The position numbers and the translations under genes are program-made. DNA of 64,000 nt from CAIWMF01 sp964402065 (GTDB lineage: Bacteria; Verrucomicrobiota; Verrucomicrobiia; Chthoniobacterales; UBA6821), in assembly GCA_964402065.1 (NCBI GenBank), contig CAYOAN010000004.1, forward strand, positions 164,047 to 228,046, given 5' to 3'. Below the pieces are notes generated by a model, which was given only the letters and a program-made list of their open reading frames with translations, was not told the DNA's origin and did not search any database. The first letter of the stretch is position 1. Every line of letters begins with the position of its first letter. Positions 9,043-18,659 of the stretch are shown piece by piece.

Positions 9043-11154
9043 TCAGCTGGCATTGACCGGAGAAGAAACCAACACAACGACTGATCGCGCTTTTACATCA
9101 TAGCTGTCTGCTATGATTTTAGGAGCCTCTCGCCAAGGAAGAATATCATTTGGAGAGTCAAAAGAGGTATCAATGGAACGATGCCATGGTTCGTGATCAT
9201 CATTGAAGGTTGGTATTTCAAATGTTAAATCCTCCCAATAAGAATTGATCATGATGTGAAGCATCATCTGATCATCAAAATGGCGAATCGTAGCAGCAAT
9301 AGTATGAGAATTTGACTTAAAATCTGGAGCCCCTAATTTGACTCCATGCCACTCAATTGATTTTTCTTTAAGAAATTCCTGTAATGTCTCTGTATAATTT
9401 TCACACAAATGTTTTTTATTAGCGCGAATTTTAATGAGTTCTTTGACAAAGCGGTGAATATCGCTGTGTTTTTCTAAAAGTGACCAATCAAACCAGAGTG
9501 ATTCTCCAAGATCACAATAGGCATTATTGTTTCCATGTTGAGTTCGTCTCATTTCATCTCCAGCAAGAATCATTGGAACGCCTATCGAAAAAAAGAGGAG
9601 TGTTAAAAAATTTTTAATCTGTCGATTACGTAATTTTTCAATTTCAGCATCGTCTGTTGGTCCTTCAACACCACAATTCCAACTCAAGTTATTATCTGTG
9701 CCGTCGCGGTTGGCTTCGCCATTAGCCTCATTATGCTTTTCATTGTAAGAAACAACATCATTCAGAGTGAATCCATCATGGCAGGTAATAAAATTGATAC
9801 CCTGTTCCGGCTCCCTTTCTTCTTGAAGATAGAGATCGGGGCTTCCTGTCATACGATATGCCAGTGAGCGAACGCTATTTTCATTCCCTTTAACAAACGA
9901 GCGTACATCATCGCGGAAACGACCATTCCATTCATGCCAAGCATCGCCTGGAAAAGTTCCTACTTGATAGAGACCACCAGCATCCCATGCCTCTGCAATT
10001 AATTTGATTGTTGATAAAGTAGGATCGGATTCAATGTCCCATAAAATAGGAGGATTAGCCATTGGAATACCATTCTCATCACGTGATAAAATCGAGGCCA
10101 AATCAAAACGAAATCCATCCACATGCATCTCTTCGACCCAATAAGAGAGTGCATCAATAATCAAGCGACGCACAATGGATTCATTCGCATTAAGTGTATT
10201 ACCACAGCCTGTAAAGTCGTCATAGGTTGATTTATCTTTTCCTAAAATATAATAAGTTTCATTAGAAAGGCCGCGGAATGATATGGTTGGACCATCAACG
10301 CCTCCTTCAGCTGTGTGATTAAAAACAACATCAAGGATCACTTCAATTCCAGCACGATGAAGGGCTTTCACCATATCCCGAAACTCATCCAATGCAGCCA
10401 TGGGGCCCTTGTTAGAAGAATATTGAGGGTGAGGCGCAAAAAAGGCGAGGGGTTGATATCCCCAACTATTCTTTAAATCTTCAGGTGCATCTTCTGCATC
10501 AAAAGCAAAAACGGGCAATAATTCTACCGCTGTAATTCCAAGGTCTTTGAGGTAAGGAATTTTTTCAATGACTCCTGCAAATGTTCCTCTTTTTTCAGGA
10601 GACACTCCTGAGTTAGGATGAGCTGTAAAAGTTCCGATATTCATTTCATAAATGATAGTCTCGGAAAAAGGATGACGAGGAGGGGCATCATCTTCCCAAT
10701 CATAGCTTCTAGCGTTAACGACAATATTTTTTAAAGCCTTAGCTGTATTATCACCAACTGAAGCTGCAGAACGGCGATCACGTCCAGGAGGGTATGCAAT
10801 ACACTTTCCATAAGGATCAAGTAAAACCTTTGTCACATCATATCGTAATCCATGACTCGGTTTAAAGGGACCGTCAATACGCCATCCATAAATTTGCCCC
10901 GCACACAATCCTGGAACAAAAACATGCCAGTAGTGATATGATTTATTAGCGCAGGGATCGAGCTTGATCACGCGTGAAGGCTGAGTGTCTTTAATATCAT
11001 TAAAGAGCAAGAGTTCTGCACTCGTACTATGTTTTGAAAAAATACTGAAGTTCACCCCATCAGCATGAGGCGTAGCTCCCAAAGGAAAATGGATAGTCGA
11101 TCCGAGAGGATAGCTCTTGCCAGGTTGAAACTGGAGTTCTTGTTGTAACGCCAT
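9043..11154 (-). CDS. glgX: Glycogen debranching enzyme GlgX (isoamylase-type)
   Basis: Hydrolyses alpha-1,6 branch linkages of glycogen limit dextrins (GH13). The 703-residue protein has an N-terminal CBM48-like domain (about 15-150: YPLGSTIHFPLGATPHADGV). The (beta/alpha)8 barrel carries VILDVVFNHTAEG (region I), GFRFDLAS with the nucleophile Asp (region II), LIAEAWD with the acid/base Glu (region III) and FITCHDGFTLNDVVSYN, which is typical of GlgX/isoamylase. Length matches GlgX. It is the last gene of the minus-strand carbon block, 352 bp downstream of pgl-rpiB, with a repeat copy in between. With the glucokinase and pentose phosphate genes upstream it suggests use of stored glycogen. 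TreX-type isoamylase is the close alternative. Confidence 0.93.
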   Translation of the reverse strand: MALQQELQFQPGKSYPLGSTIHFPLGATPHADGVNFSIFSKHSTSAELLLFNDIKDTQPSRVIKLDPCANKSYHYWHVFVPGLCAGQIYGWRIDGPFKPSHGLRYDVTKVLLDPYGKCIAYPPGRDRRSAASVGDNTAKALKNIVVNARSYDWEDDAPPRHPFSETIIYEMNIGTFTAHPNSGVSPEKRGTFAGVIEKIPYLKDLGITAVELLPVFAFDAEDAPEDLKNSWGYQPLAFFAPHPQYSSNKGPMAALDEFRDMVKALHRAGIEVILDVVFNHTAEGGVDGPTISFRGLSNETYYILGKDKSTYDDFTGCGNTLNANESIVRRLIIDALSYWVEEMHVDGFRFDLASILSRDENGIPMANPPILWDIESDPTLSTIKLIAEAWDAGGLYQVGTFPGDAWHEWNGRFRDDVRSFVKGNENSVRSLAYRMTGSPDLYLQEEREPEQGINFITCHDGFTLNDVVSYNEKHNEANGEANRDGTDNNLSWNCGVEGPTDDAEIEKLRNRQIKNFLTLLFFSIGVPMILAGDEMRRTQHGNNNAYCDLGESLWFDWSLLEKHSDIHRFVKELIKIRANKKHLCENYTETLQEFLKEKSIEWHGVKLGAPDFKSNSHTIAATIRHFDDQMMLHIMINSYWEDLTFEIPTFNDDHEPWHRSIDTSFDSPNDILPWREAPKIIADSYDVKARSVVVLVSSPVNAS

Positions 11155-11212
11155 GAGGTTTTAAGAAAAGAATTAATAGCTACTAAAGAGCAGCAAGAGC
11201 TTGGCAAGCATT

Positions 11213-11376
11213 TATAGTTTCTTAAGTTAAAAAGAGTGCACCATAAACTTGCTCTTTTTACTTAGGATTGCGTTCTCAGATTTTGCATTATCTACGGATA
11301 GCGGTTTGATCTTTGACGTTGTCTTAAGAAAAAATTTCTGCGCTTCTAACGCGCCTTTTTTAATTTAATAAACGAT
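11213..11376 (-). mobile_element. Family-1 repeat copy (MITE-like), copy D
   Basis: Read on the minus strand, this 164-bp stretch aligns along its whole length with the copy at 26648-26812, including GTTAGAAGCGC, TTTTTTCTTA, CGCTATCCG.AGATAA and TCTGAGAACGC. The ends are imperfect inverted repeats (TTTATTAAATT...AAAAAGG against TATAGTTTCTTAAG...AAAAAG). It accounts for roughly half of the 352-bp gap between glgX and pgl-rpiB. The remaining part has a small GCATTT/AAATGC dyad near 11462 and nothing else notable. Confidence 0.75.
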
Positions 11377-11506
11377 GTAGTCAATAAGAAATCAGTTTTT
11401 AATAACTTGCTTGGTATGGATTGTCATTGCTCACACTCTCTCAGCATGCCTGCCTGCCTTCAGCATTTGATTTAAAATGCCTATCGCGCTTTATTGACTA
11501 TTGGAG

Positions 11507-12661
11507 CTAAAAGATATTCTCTAGCGCTACTACTTTTCTAATACGCCTTAAGTGGCGCTTTTCGTCACTGTAGGAAGTGGCAAGGAAAGTTTGTACTAAA
11601 TCCCATGCGACTTCATGCCCGATAGTGCGCCCTCCAAGGCATATCACATTGATATGATCGTCTTCAACTCCTTGACGTGCTGAAAAGTGATCAACAATGA
11701 GAGCAGCTCGAATACCTTTTATTTTATTCATGCACACATTGATTCCAATACCACTTCCACAAATAGCAATTCCTCGGTCTAGTTCTCCTGAAGCAATAGC
11801 CTGCCCTAGTGGAATTCCATGGTCAGGATAGTCATCGCTAGCACAAAGCTCATTGGCTCCAAAATCGGTGACCTCATAACCAGCAAAGAGAAGGCGTTGG
11901 ATGAGGTCTTTTTTCAATTCAAATCCACCGTGATCTGCCGCGATACCAATTTTAAGAGGAAGTTTTTTTTCTGTTAAAGCTGCTGCTGCATCAGCATCAG
12001 CGATGATAGTTGCATGCAACTGAAGGATACTCCCTCCAGGAATCGATCTATCTTTATTGAGTAGCTGTTGCAACGCTATTTGCTTTTCTTTTCCAGTAAC
12101 AACCCAAAGAACTTTGCGGCTCCGATTGATGATAGGATAGGTGAGCGTCAGCCGCTGATGACCTTGGTATAAGCCCGTGATGGCCACATCGTGATCTAGC
12201 ACCTTTAAAACAGGGTCACCAGGAATAAGCGAAGCCGTATGACCATCAGCGCCAAGGCCAAGATGAATTAAATCAAAGACAGGAGGAGCCTGGGTGAGAT
12301 GATGAAGCTCTGTTGCATAAGAGGATGCTCCAGTCGTCAAATCAGAGGCTTCAACGGGCATCGGATAGAGATGCACTTCTTTTGTCTCATCGTTAGTAAG
12401 CAGACTCTCTTGTAGATGGGTCCAATTACGGTCAGCACTTCCAGCAGGAGCAATTCGTTCATCAACCTGAAAAATATGAATTTTACTCCACTCGAGTTTT
12501 TCTTCCGCTAAATGGCGAAGCATGATCCAAGGAGTTTTCCCTCCGCTAACTGCCATGACAAACTGCCCACGTGCTTGAATAGCAGCGCAGGCTTCATTAG
12601 CAATGAAGGTTGCCGCCATTTTAGCAACAGATTCTACGTCATTAGCAATTTTGAAATTCAT
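11507..12661 (-). CDS. Fused 6-phosphogluconolactonase / ribose-5-phosphate isomerase B
   Basis: Two pentose phosphate enzymes in one 384-residue chain. Residues 1 to about 230 are 6-phosphogluconolactonase (SGGKTP at 39-44, VDER at 66-69, LGLGADGHTASLIPG at 134-148). Residues about 237-384 are ribose-5-phosphate isomerase B (IAADHGGFELK at 240-250, YPDHG at 278-282, CGSGIGI with the catalytic Cys301, CLGGRTIG near 353). Both parts look complete and keep their active-site motifs, with only a short linker (ALTEKKLPLK). It sits between zwf, whose lactone product it would hydrolyse, and glgX. A base-calling frameshift joining two genes is unlikely because no stop or start signal lies at the join. 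Confidence 0.93.
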   Translation of the reverse strand: MNFKIANDVESVAKMAATFIANEACAAIQARGQFVMAVSGGKTPWIMLRHLAEEKLEWSKIHIFQVDERIAPAGSADRNWTHLQESLLTNDETKEVHLYPMPVEASDLTTGASSYATELHHLTQAPPVFDLIHLGLGADGHTASLIPGDPVLKVLDHDVAITGLYQGHQRLTLTYPIINRSRKVLWVVTGKEKQIALQQLLNKDRSIPGGSILQLHATIIADADAAAALTEKKLPLKIGIAADHGGFELKKDLIQRLLFAGYEVTDFGANELCASDDYPDHGIPLGQAIASGELDRGIAICGSGIGINVCMNKIKGIRAALIVDHFSARQGVEDDHINVICLGGRTIGHEVAWDLVQTFLATSYSDEKRHLRRIRKVVALENIF

Positions 12662-12768
12662 TTTTAGTTAAAGTTAAGAGTTGAAGTTGAAGTATTGAGT
12701 CTTCGTGTTTTTAAGATTTTTACTAAAGCTAAAGTTGAAGCTTAAACTTTAACTTAACACTTTCATAG

Positions 12769-14148
12769 CTACGAAGTGGCTACTGGATTGTGCCACCCGC
12801 CGGGTGGTTGAATGAGTTGGTCTACTTCCTTTGGACCCCAAGTATGAATGTCATATGGATGGACAGGAACTCCAGCCTTAATCATTGGGTCAACAATGCG
12901 CCATGCTTCCTCAACATAGTCTTCGCGAGCAAAAAGCGTTTGATCTCCAGCAATCGCATCGCTAAGGACCCTCTCATAGGCTGTCATTTCCTCAGCACTA
13001 GGTTGATGGCTTGCGATCAACTCCACAGCATTGCTTTCTTTTTCATTCGCAGGATTAATCACATTCATTCCCATTGCAATAGTCACTTCAGGACTGATGC
13101 GCATGCGAAGATAATTCTGCTCCATACCAGAGCCTGCATACTTACTTGGAGCTGGTTTTAAACGAATAAGCACCTCAGTGCATTCTACAGGAAGATTTTT
13201 TCCAGCACGGAGATAAATAGGAACGCCTTTCCAACGCCAAGAATCAACTTCTAATTTAATGGCTGCAAAAGTTTCTGTTGTCGAGGCAGGAGCAACGCCA
13301 GGTTCTTGCAGATAGCCTTTGAATTGGCCACGCACAATGTTTTTTGCAGAAAGTTCCGGCATTGCCTTTAGCACTTTGACTTTCTCATCACGAATCGATT
13401 CGCTATCAAGCCGGGCAGGGGGCTCCATGAGAAAATTGGTCAAAAGTTGAAAAAGATGGTTCTCCATCACGTCGCGAACTGTTCCTGTCTTATCGTAGAA
13501 GCTGCCGCGTCCTTGCACTCCAAAGTCTTCTGCCATTGTAATCTGAATGCTCTCAATATATTCGCGATTCCAAAATGATTCAGGAATGATATTAGAAAAA
13601 CGGAAAAAGAGCATGTTATGCACCACTGGTTTTCCAAGGTAGTGATCAATACGAAAGACACGCTCTTCCTCAAAGGCTTTTAACAAAATGAGATTCAATT
13701 TTTTTGCGGACTCCAAATCGGTTCCGAATGGCTTCTCAACAACTAAGCGAGCATGTTCGGAAGCGCATCCAGAACCAGCTAACTTCTCGATTACCAAACC
13801 AAAAAGAAGAGGCGGAATGGCAAGGTAGTGAGCAGGCCGAACAGCTTCTCCCAGTTCTTTGCGCAAGGCGGCATAGGTACTATCGTCATGATAGTCGCCA
13901 TCAACATAGCGAAGGAGGCTACTCAATTTTTCCCAAGCAGCTGGATCCAAGGTGCTATGTTTTTCAAGACTATCTTTGGCACGCTCCTTAAGTTGCTCCA
14001 AATTCCATCCGGCTTTTGCAACACCAATAACCGGAACATTAAGGCTTCCTCGCTTGATCATTGCCTGCAAGGAAGGAAAGATTTTTTTATAGGCTAAATC
14101 ACCAGTAGCTCCGAAAAACACAAAAGCATCAGAAGGCAAGGTTCTCAT
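12769..14148 (-). CDS. zwf: Glucose-6-phosphate dehydrogenase
   Basis: Oxidises glucose 6-phosphate to 6-phosphogluconolactone, the entry step of the oxidative pentose phosphate pathway. The 459-residue protein has the N-terminal nucleotide-binding loop GATGDL (13-18), EKPFG (138-142) and the substrate-binding/catalytic motif RIDHYLGK (166-173). The C-terminal half carries LRAGKNLP, all typical of Zwf. Length is slightly below the common 480-500 aa but both domains are present. It lies 107 bp upstream of pgl-rpiB and downstream of gnd. The zwf to pgl-rpiB gap contains an AT-rich imperfect dyad (near 12720-12760), possibly a processing or attenuation hairpin. Confidence 0.95.
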   Translation of the reverse strand: MRTLPSDAFVFFGATGDLAYKKIFPSLQAMIKRGSLNVPVIGVAKAGWNLEQLKERAKDSLEKHSTLDPAAWEKLSSLLRYVDGDYHDDSTYAALRKELGEAVRPAHYLAIPPLLFGLVIEKLAGSGCASEHARLVVEKPFGTDLESAKKLNLILLKAFEEERVFRIDHYLGKPVVHNMLFFRFSNIIPESFWNREYIESIQITMAEDFGVQGRGSFYDKTGTVRDVMENHLFQLLTNFLMEPPARLDSESIRDEKVKVLKAMPELSAKNIVRGQFKGYLQEPGVAPASTTETFAAIKLEVDSWRWKGVPIYLRAGKNLPVECTEVLIRLKPAPSKYAGSGMEQNYLRMRISPEVTIAMGMNVINPANEKESNAVELIASHQPSAEEMTAYERVLSDAIAGDQTLFAREDYVEEAWRIVDPMIKAGVPVHPYDIHTWGPKEVDQLIQPPGGWHNPVATS

Positions 14149-14233
14149 ATATTTAGTTTTTAAAGTTATGAATCCAAAAAACGTGAAGAAAAAGTATAAC
14201 TAACCGCCTGGCAAAAAAAGGATTTTTAAAAGC

Positions 14234-14374
14234 TAGAGCGTATTAAAAAATATGATAGCCGATGTAGTGCCAAGAACGAGGAGCGCAGAAACGCAGTGCA
14301 TATCTCATACTCGAGGCTTCAAGCACCGGAGTGACGCCGCACTGCGCTGCTATAGAATTTTTTAACATGCTCTA
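14234..14374 (-). mobile_element. Family-2 repeat copy (MITE-like), copy 1
   Basis: A 141-bp element bounded by TAGAGCGTATTAAAAAAT on one side and the inverted ATTTTTTAACATGCTCTA on the other. Its reverse complement matches the element at 24051-24180 along most of its length (CGTCACTCCGG, GAAGCCTCGAG, CACTGCGTTT.TGCGCTCCTCGTTC.TGGCACTAC, GGCTATCATATTTTTTAA). It fills the centre of the 275-bp gap between zwf and gnd. No coding potential. Confidence 0.75.
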
Positions 14375-14423
14375 AATAATGATTGCTCTAAAAAAACTCA
14401 TGCGCCATTAATCACAATTTTTG

Positions 14424-15455
14424 TTAGTGTTTCTTCTCTAAATGACCACCGAATCCAAAGCGCATTGCGGAAAGAATTTTATTTTGGAATTCAGCTTCTC
14501 CACGAGAGCTAAAGCGATTGTAAAGTGAAGCAGAAAGAACAGGTACAGGAACGCCTTCATCAATAGCAGCCTTGATTGTCCAACGCCCTTCACCAGAGTC
14601 AGAGACGCGCCCTGCAAAATTCTCTAATTTAGCATCACCTGCAAAAGCATTGGCAGTAAGATCAAGTAGCCATGAAGAGATAACACTACCACGTCGCCAT
14701 ACTTCAGTAATATCTGCTAGATCCATATCATATTGATAGTGCTCTGGATCACGGAGAGGGGTTGTCTCAGCATCAATATCATGTTTCTTTTTTCCGATAT
14801 TAGCTTCTTTGATGATACTAAGTCCTTCGGCATAAGCAGCCATTAGGCCATATTCAATACCGTTATGAACCATCTTTACAAAGTGTCCTGCACCATTCGG
14901 GCCGCAGTGGAGATATCCTTGCTCGGCAGTTCCTTTGTTTTCAGGCCGTCCTTCTGTACGAGGAATAGTACCAATGCCTGGAGCCAGGCTTACAAAAATA
15001 GGGTCGAGATGTTGTACGATATTTTTTTCACCGCCAATCATCATGCAATAACCACGCTCTAACCCCCAAACACCGCCGCTTGTTCCAACATCGACATAAT
15101 GAACTCCTTTTGCAGCAATTTCATGAGCGCGGCGAATATCATCCACATAATAAGAATTTCCACCATCAATGATAATATCTTCTTTGCTCAAATGGGGGAG
15201 TAATTCATGAATCGTTTCATCAACGACAGCAGCTGGCACCATCAACCAAATAGCGCGAGGCCCTTGTAATTTAGAAACCATATCTGCAAGTGAACTGGCT
15301 CCAATAGCACCATCTTTAACAAGAGGGTCTATCATTGTTTGAAAAGAGTCGAAAACGACACACTGATGTCCATCACGCATTAAACGACGAACCATGCCAG
15401 CGCCCATACGTCCAAGACCGACCATTCCAAGTTGCATTGTTTTTTTTGTGCTCAT
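14424..15455 (-). CDS. gnd: 6-phosphogluconate dehydrogenase, decarboxylating (short YqeC/GntZ type)
   Basis: Converts 6-phosphogluconate to ribulose 5-phosphate and CO2. The 343-residue protein has an N-terminal Rossmann motif GLGRMG (13-18), a DGGNSYY substrate loop near residues 98-104 and GPNGAGHFVKMVHNGIEYG near residue 185, with the catalytic Lys and His-Asn. The length is that of the short form, which lacks the long C-terminal helical tail of the 470-aa type and often uses NAD. This stretch sits between rpe (44 bp upstream) and zwf. Coenzyme preference is inferred from subfamily, not tested here. Confidence 0.93.
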   Translation of the reverse strand: MSTKKTMQLGMVGLGRMGAGMVRRLMRDGHQCVVFDSFQTMIDPLVKDGAIGASSLADMVSKLQGPRAIWLMVPAAVVDETIHELLPHLSKEDIIIDGGNSYYVDDIRRAHEIAAKGVHYVDVGTSGGVWGLERGYCMMIGGEKNIVQHLDPIFVSLAPGIGTIPRTEGRPENKGTAEQGYLHCGPNGAGHFVKMVHNGIEYGLMAAYAEGLSIIKEANIGKKKHDIDAETTPLRDPEHYQYDMDLADITEVWRRGSVISSWLLDLTANAFAGDAKLENFAGRVSDSGEGRWTIKAAIDEGVPVPVLSASLYNRFSSRGEAEFQNKILSAMRFGFGGHLEKKH

Positions 15456-15499
15456 ATTTTAAAAAATTAGAAGTTTAGGAGTTGTGGTTGAAAGTAATG

Positions 15500-16162
15500 T
15501 TAGGCTTTATGCAACGCTTGCATGGCTTCGGAGATACCAAGTGGGGATTTAAAAATAGAAGTACCAGCAACAAAAACAGTCGCGCCTGCTTGAGCTGCTA
15601 AAGAAGCTGTTGCTGGATTAATTCCGCCATCCACTTCGATTTCACAATCGAGTTTTTTACCGGCAAGCATTTGCTGGACTTCTTTTATTTTTTCTAGCGT
15701 AAACGATAAGAAATGTTGATTGCCATATCCAGGATTAACAGTCATGACGAGAACTAGATCAATCTCTGTAATAACGGCATCAAGTAAAGAGGCTGAAGTT
15801 GCTGGATTAATTGCGACACCAATTTTTTTTCCAAGCAGCTTTGCTTTTTGAATAGTCCGATGCAAATTATTATTTCCTTCGTAATGAACAATGAAACTAT
15901 CTGCGCCAGCAGCTGCAAATTCTTCCATAATCGCATCAGGGTTACTGATCATGAGATGAACTTCCAGAGGAAGCTTTGTCACGGGACGAAGAGATCTAAT
16001 CACAGGCTCTCCCATCGAAATGTTGGGGACAAAATGCCCATCCATAACATCAATGTGAATGCGGTTAGCTCCGGCATCCTCAACAGCTTTGACTTCATCT
16101 CCAAGTCGAGCAAAGTCCGCTGCTAGAATTGAGGGGGCGATTTTAAGAGAGGAATGATGCAC
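15500..16162 (-). CDS. rpe: Ribulose-phosphate 3-epimerase
   Basis: Interconverts ribulose 5-phosphate and xylulose 5-phosphate. The 220-residue TIM barrel carries APSILAADFARLGDEV (9-24), HIDVMDGHFVPNISMG (36-51) with the metal-binding His/Asp, HLMISNP, MTVNPGYGNQHF and the C-terminal phosphate loop VDGGINPATA, then AGTSIF. Length matches the family. It lies 24 bp downstream of pgi and 45 bp upstream of gnd on the same strand, so these genes are very likely co-transcribed. Confidence 0.95.
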   Translation of the reverse strand: MHHSSLKIAPSILAADFARLGDEVKAVEDAGANRIHIDVMDGHFVPNISMGEPVIRSLRPVTKLPLEVHLMISNPDAIMEEFAAAGADSFIVHYEGNNNLHRTIQKAKLLGKKIGVAINPATSASLLDAVITEIDLVLVMTVNPGYGNQHFLSFTLEKIKEVQQMLAGKKLDCEIEVDGGINPATASLAAQAGATVFVAGTSIFKSPLGISEAMQALHKA

Positions 16163-16185
16163 AGGGATTATAAAAGCAGGTTTCT

Positions 16186-17823
16186 TTATTTCTTACTACG
16201 ATACAATGAAATTAAATGATTCGTTGAACTATCGTGTTGCAACTCAGGTTCTGTTGGACTTTCTAGCTCAGGAATGATCGCTTGAGCCAAGACTTTTCCT
16301 AATTCAACGCCCCATTGATCAAAAGAATCGATATGCCAAATGATTCCTTGAGTGAAGACAGAATGCTCATAGAGTGCCACTAATTTTCCAAGCATCTTAG
16401 GGTTTAAAACTTCGGCTAGGATAACATTGGAAGGGCGATTTCCTTCGAACACGCGGTGAGGAATTAGCTTTTCAGGAGTTCCTTCAGCACGAACTTGTCC
16501 TGGTGTTTTTCCAAAAGCGAGTGCCTCCGCCTGCGCAAAGACATTGGAAACCAGTAAATCATGATGGCGACCAAGGGGATTAAGTGTTTTATAAAACGTA
16601 ATAAAATCACATGGGATCAGGCGTGTTCCTTGGTGAATGAGTTGATAAAAGGAATGTTGACCATTCGTACCAGGCTCACCCCAATAGATAGGACCCGTTT
16701 GCGTATCAACTTTTTTTCCATCAAGTGTAACGTGCTTTCCATTACTTTCCATCGTGAGTTGTTGCAAGTAAGCAGGGAAGCGCTTGAGATATTGATCGTA
16801 AGGAAGGACAGCGACTGTTTGAGCATCAAAGAAGTCGTTATACCAAACGGCCAAAAGCCCCATGAGCACCGGAAGATTTTCTTCAAAAGGAGCGGTCCGG
16901 AAATGCTCATCCATCTCATGAAAACCAGCAAGCATTTCTTGGAACTGATGAGGACCAATCGCCAGCATTGTTGAGAGACCAATTGCAGAATCCATGGAAT
17001 AACGACCACCAACCCAATCCCAAAATCCAAACATGTTTTCCGTATCAATACCAAAGGCTGCTACCTTTTCAGCGTTAGTTGAAACAGCTACAAAATGTTT
17101 TGCAATAGCCAGGTTGTCGCCACCTAATCGAGTCAGCAGCCAGTCGCGAGCGCTGTGAGCGTTGGTCAAAGTTTCTAATGTCCCAAATGTTTTGGAAGAA
17201 ACAATAAAGAGTGTTTCTGCTGGATCAAGGTCACGTGTTGCTTCTACAAAATCCGTACTGTCAACGTTAGAAACAAAGCGAAACGTCATCGAACGCTCGC
17301 TGTAGTACCGCAAGGCTTCGTACGCCATGACAGGACCAAGGTCAGAGCCACCGATGCCGATGTTGACAACGTTTTTTATTCTCTTTCCTGTATGGCCTTT
17401 CCACTCACCGTTACGAACTTTATTGCAAAAAGCAGCCATCTTTTCCAAAACAGCGTGAACATCAGGCACGACATCTTTTCCATCTACCATGATCTTTTTG
17501 CCTTTAGGAGCTCTAAGAGCGACATGAAGAACGGCACGATTTTCAGAAACATTAATCTTGTCGCCATGAAACATGGCATCAATGCGATCACGAAGGCATG
17601 ATTCTTGAGCCAACTGACAAAGCAAAGAAATAGTCTCTTCTGTAATCCGATTTTTGGAATAATCGAGAAAAATCCCAGCAGCTTCAGCAGTCAATCTTTC
17701 TCCTCGCTGAGCATCTTCGGCAAAAAGTTCTTTGAGTGACTTTTGATCAAAGAGATGGCGATGTCCTTGCAAGGCTTTCCAAGCTGGGCGCTGCGTGGTT
17801 GAGAGAGATGCCGTTGAAAACAT
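16186..17823 (-). CDS. pgi: Glucose-6-phosphate isomerase
   Basis: Interconverts glucose 6-phosphate and fructose 6-phosphate, linking glycolysis and the pentose phosphate pathway. The 545-residue protein has VNIGIGGSDLGPVMAYEAL (near residue 150), SSKTFGTLETLTNA (near 210), GGRYSMDSAIGL (near 270), GEPGTNGQHSFYQLIHQGT (near 380) and WGVELGK near the C-terminus, covering both SIS domains and the catalytic Glu and His. Full length, E. coli-like type. It is flanked by the glucokinase gene (55 bp) and rpe (23 bp). Confidence 0.96.
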   Translation of the reverse strand: MFSTASLSTTQRPAWKALQGHRHLFDQKSLKELFAEDAQRGERLTAEAAGIFLDYSKNRITEETISLLCQLAQESCLRDRIDAMFHGDKINVSENRAVLHVALRAPKGKKIMVDGKDVVPDVHAVLEKMAAFCNKVRNGEWKGHTGKRIKNVVNIGIGGSDLGPVMAYEALRYYSERSMTFRFVSNVDSTDFVEATRDLDPAETLFIVSSKTFGTLETLTNAHSARDWLLTRLGGDNLAIAKHFVAVSTNAEKVAAFGIDTENMFGFWDWVGGRYSMDSAIGLSTMLAIGPHQFQEMLAGFHEMDEHFRTAPFEENLPVLMGLLAVWYNDFFDAQTVAVLPYDQYLKRFPAYLQQLTMESNGKHVTLDGKKVDTQTGPIYWGEPGTNGQHSFYQLIHQGTRLIPCDFITFYKTLNPLGRHHDLLVSNVFAQAEALAFGKTPGQVRAEGTPEKLIPHRVFEGNRPSNVILAEVLNPKMLGKLVALYEHSVFTQGIIWHIDSFDQWGVELGKVLAQAIIPELESPTEPELQHDSSTNHLISLYRSKK

Positions 17824-17878
17824 AATGTTGGTTTTAGTTAGAAGGTTTTTAATTACTTACCGAATCTCTATGAGTTTT

Positions 17879-18655
17879 TTACTCATTACGTTTCAACTTC
17901 GCCGCTGGCGAAGAAGTCAAGAGCTCAGAAGGACGCCCCCAAAGGCGAAATCCACCTATGAATGCATTTGCATTTTCAGCAACCCGGCATCCTGCTGGCA
18001 CTTTCTGAAGATGTTGTGCATTACCTCCACCAAGAACGATTTCTTCAGGCTCTAAAGCTGAACCTAAAATTTCTATAACCTTGCAAACTTCCTTCGTCCA
18101 CTTTTTCTTTCCCTTTTTTTCCAACGCTCTATTGCAAACATATTTTTCAAAATTTCCCTTTTTATAAGGAAGCTGAGCAAGTTCCAAGGGAACGATAATC
18201 CCTTCTTCAATTAGTGTTGAACCGAGACCTGTGCCAAAACCAAGGAACAATATTCTTCCGCCCTCATAATCTCCGAGAGCTTGCATGGCTGCATCGTTGA
18301 TAATTTTAACAGGACAGCCAAAAGCTTTTTCATAATTAAAGTCAACCCACCCGTTTCCTAGATGCACAGGCTCTTTCATCGGCTTTCCTTTTCTCACTGG
18401 CATCGGACATCCCATCGAGATGACATCATAGCTCCAATCAGAAGTTAGATTCTTAAGCTCCTTGACCATAACGGTAGGTGTCATTCTTGAGCCAGAAGGA
18501 AACTTTCTGATTTCACTATGACCGGTACAACTTATTTTGACATGTGTTCCACCAATATCGATGACAAGAATTTTCAACTTTGCATCTTTTGTTGAACGAG
18601 CTGAAGAAGCTTTACCTACAGAAGGAGACTTCTTTGGCTTTAATTTTTTGCGCAT
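17879..18655 (-). CDS. ppgK: ROK-family glucokinase, probable polyphosphate glucokinase
   Basis: Phosphorylates glucose to glucose 6-phosphate. The 258-residue protein has the phosphate-binding loop DIGGTHVKI (33-41), catalytic Asp in IINDAAMQALGDY (near 121) and GFGTGLGSTLIEEG (139-152), followed by LELAQLPYKKGNFEKYV and a C-terminal ALEPEEIVLGGGNAQ. The last features resemble polyphosphate/ATP-dependent glucokinases more than ordinary ROK kinases. ATG at 18653-18655 is preferred over one 30 bp upstream because it follows the tal stop by 4 bp instead of overlapping it. The basic N-terminal extension (KKLKPKKS) could contact polyphosphate, but that is speculative. Confidence 0.82.
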   Translation of the reverse strand: MRKKLKPKKSPSVGKASSARSTKDAKLKILVIDIGGTHVKISCTGHSEIRKFPSGSRMTPTVMVKELKNLTSDWSYDVISMGCPMPVRKGKPMKEPVHLGNGWVDFNYEKAFGCPVKIINDAAMQALGDYEGGRILFLGFGTGLGSTLIEEGIIVPLELAQLPYKKGNFEKYVCNRALEKKGKKKWTKEVCKVIEILGSALEPEEIVLGGGNAQHLQKVPAGCRVAENANAFIGGFRLWGRPSELLTSSPAAKLKRNE

Positions 18656-18659
18656 CGTA

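Noticed and set aside
12662..12768. Dyad AAGTTGAAGCTTAAACTTTAACTT between zwf and pgl-rpiB as a terminator
   Set aside because: Purely AT-rich, no GC-rich stem and no clear T-run; mentioned only in the zwf entry.
16617..17054. Reading frame of 145 codons inside pgi, and many similar frames elsewhere
   Set aside because: Shadow of a well-supported gene in another frame; no motifs or independent start signals.
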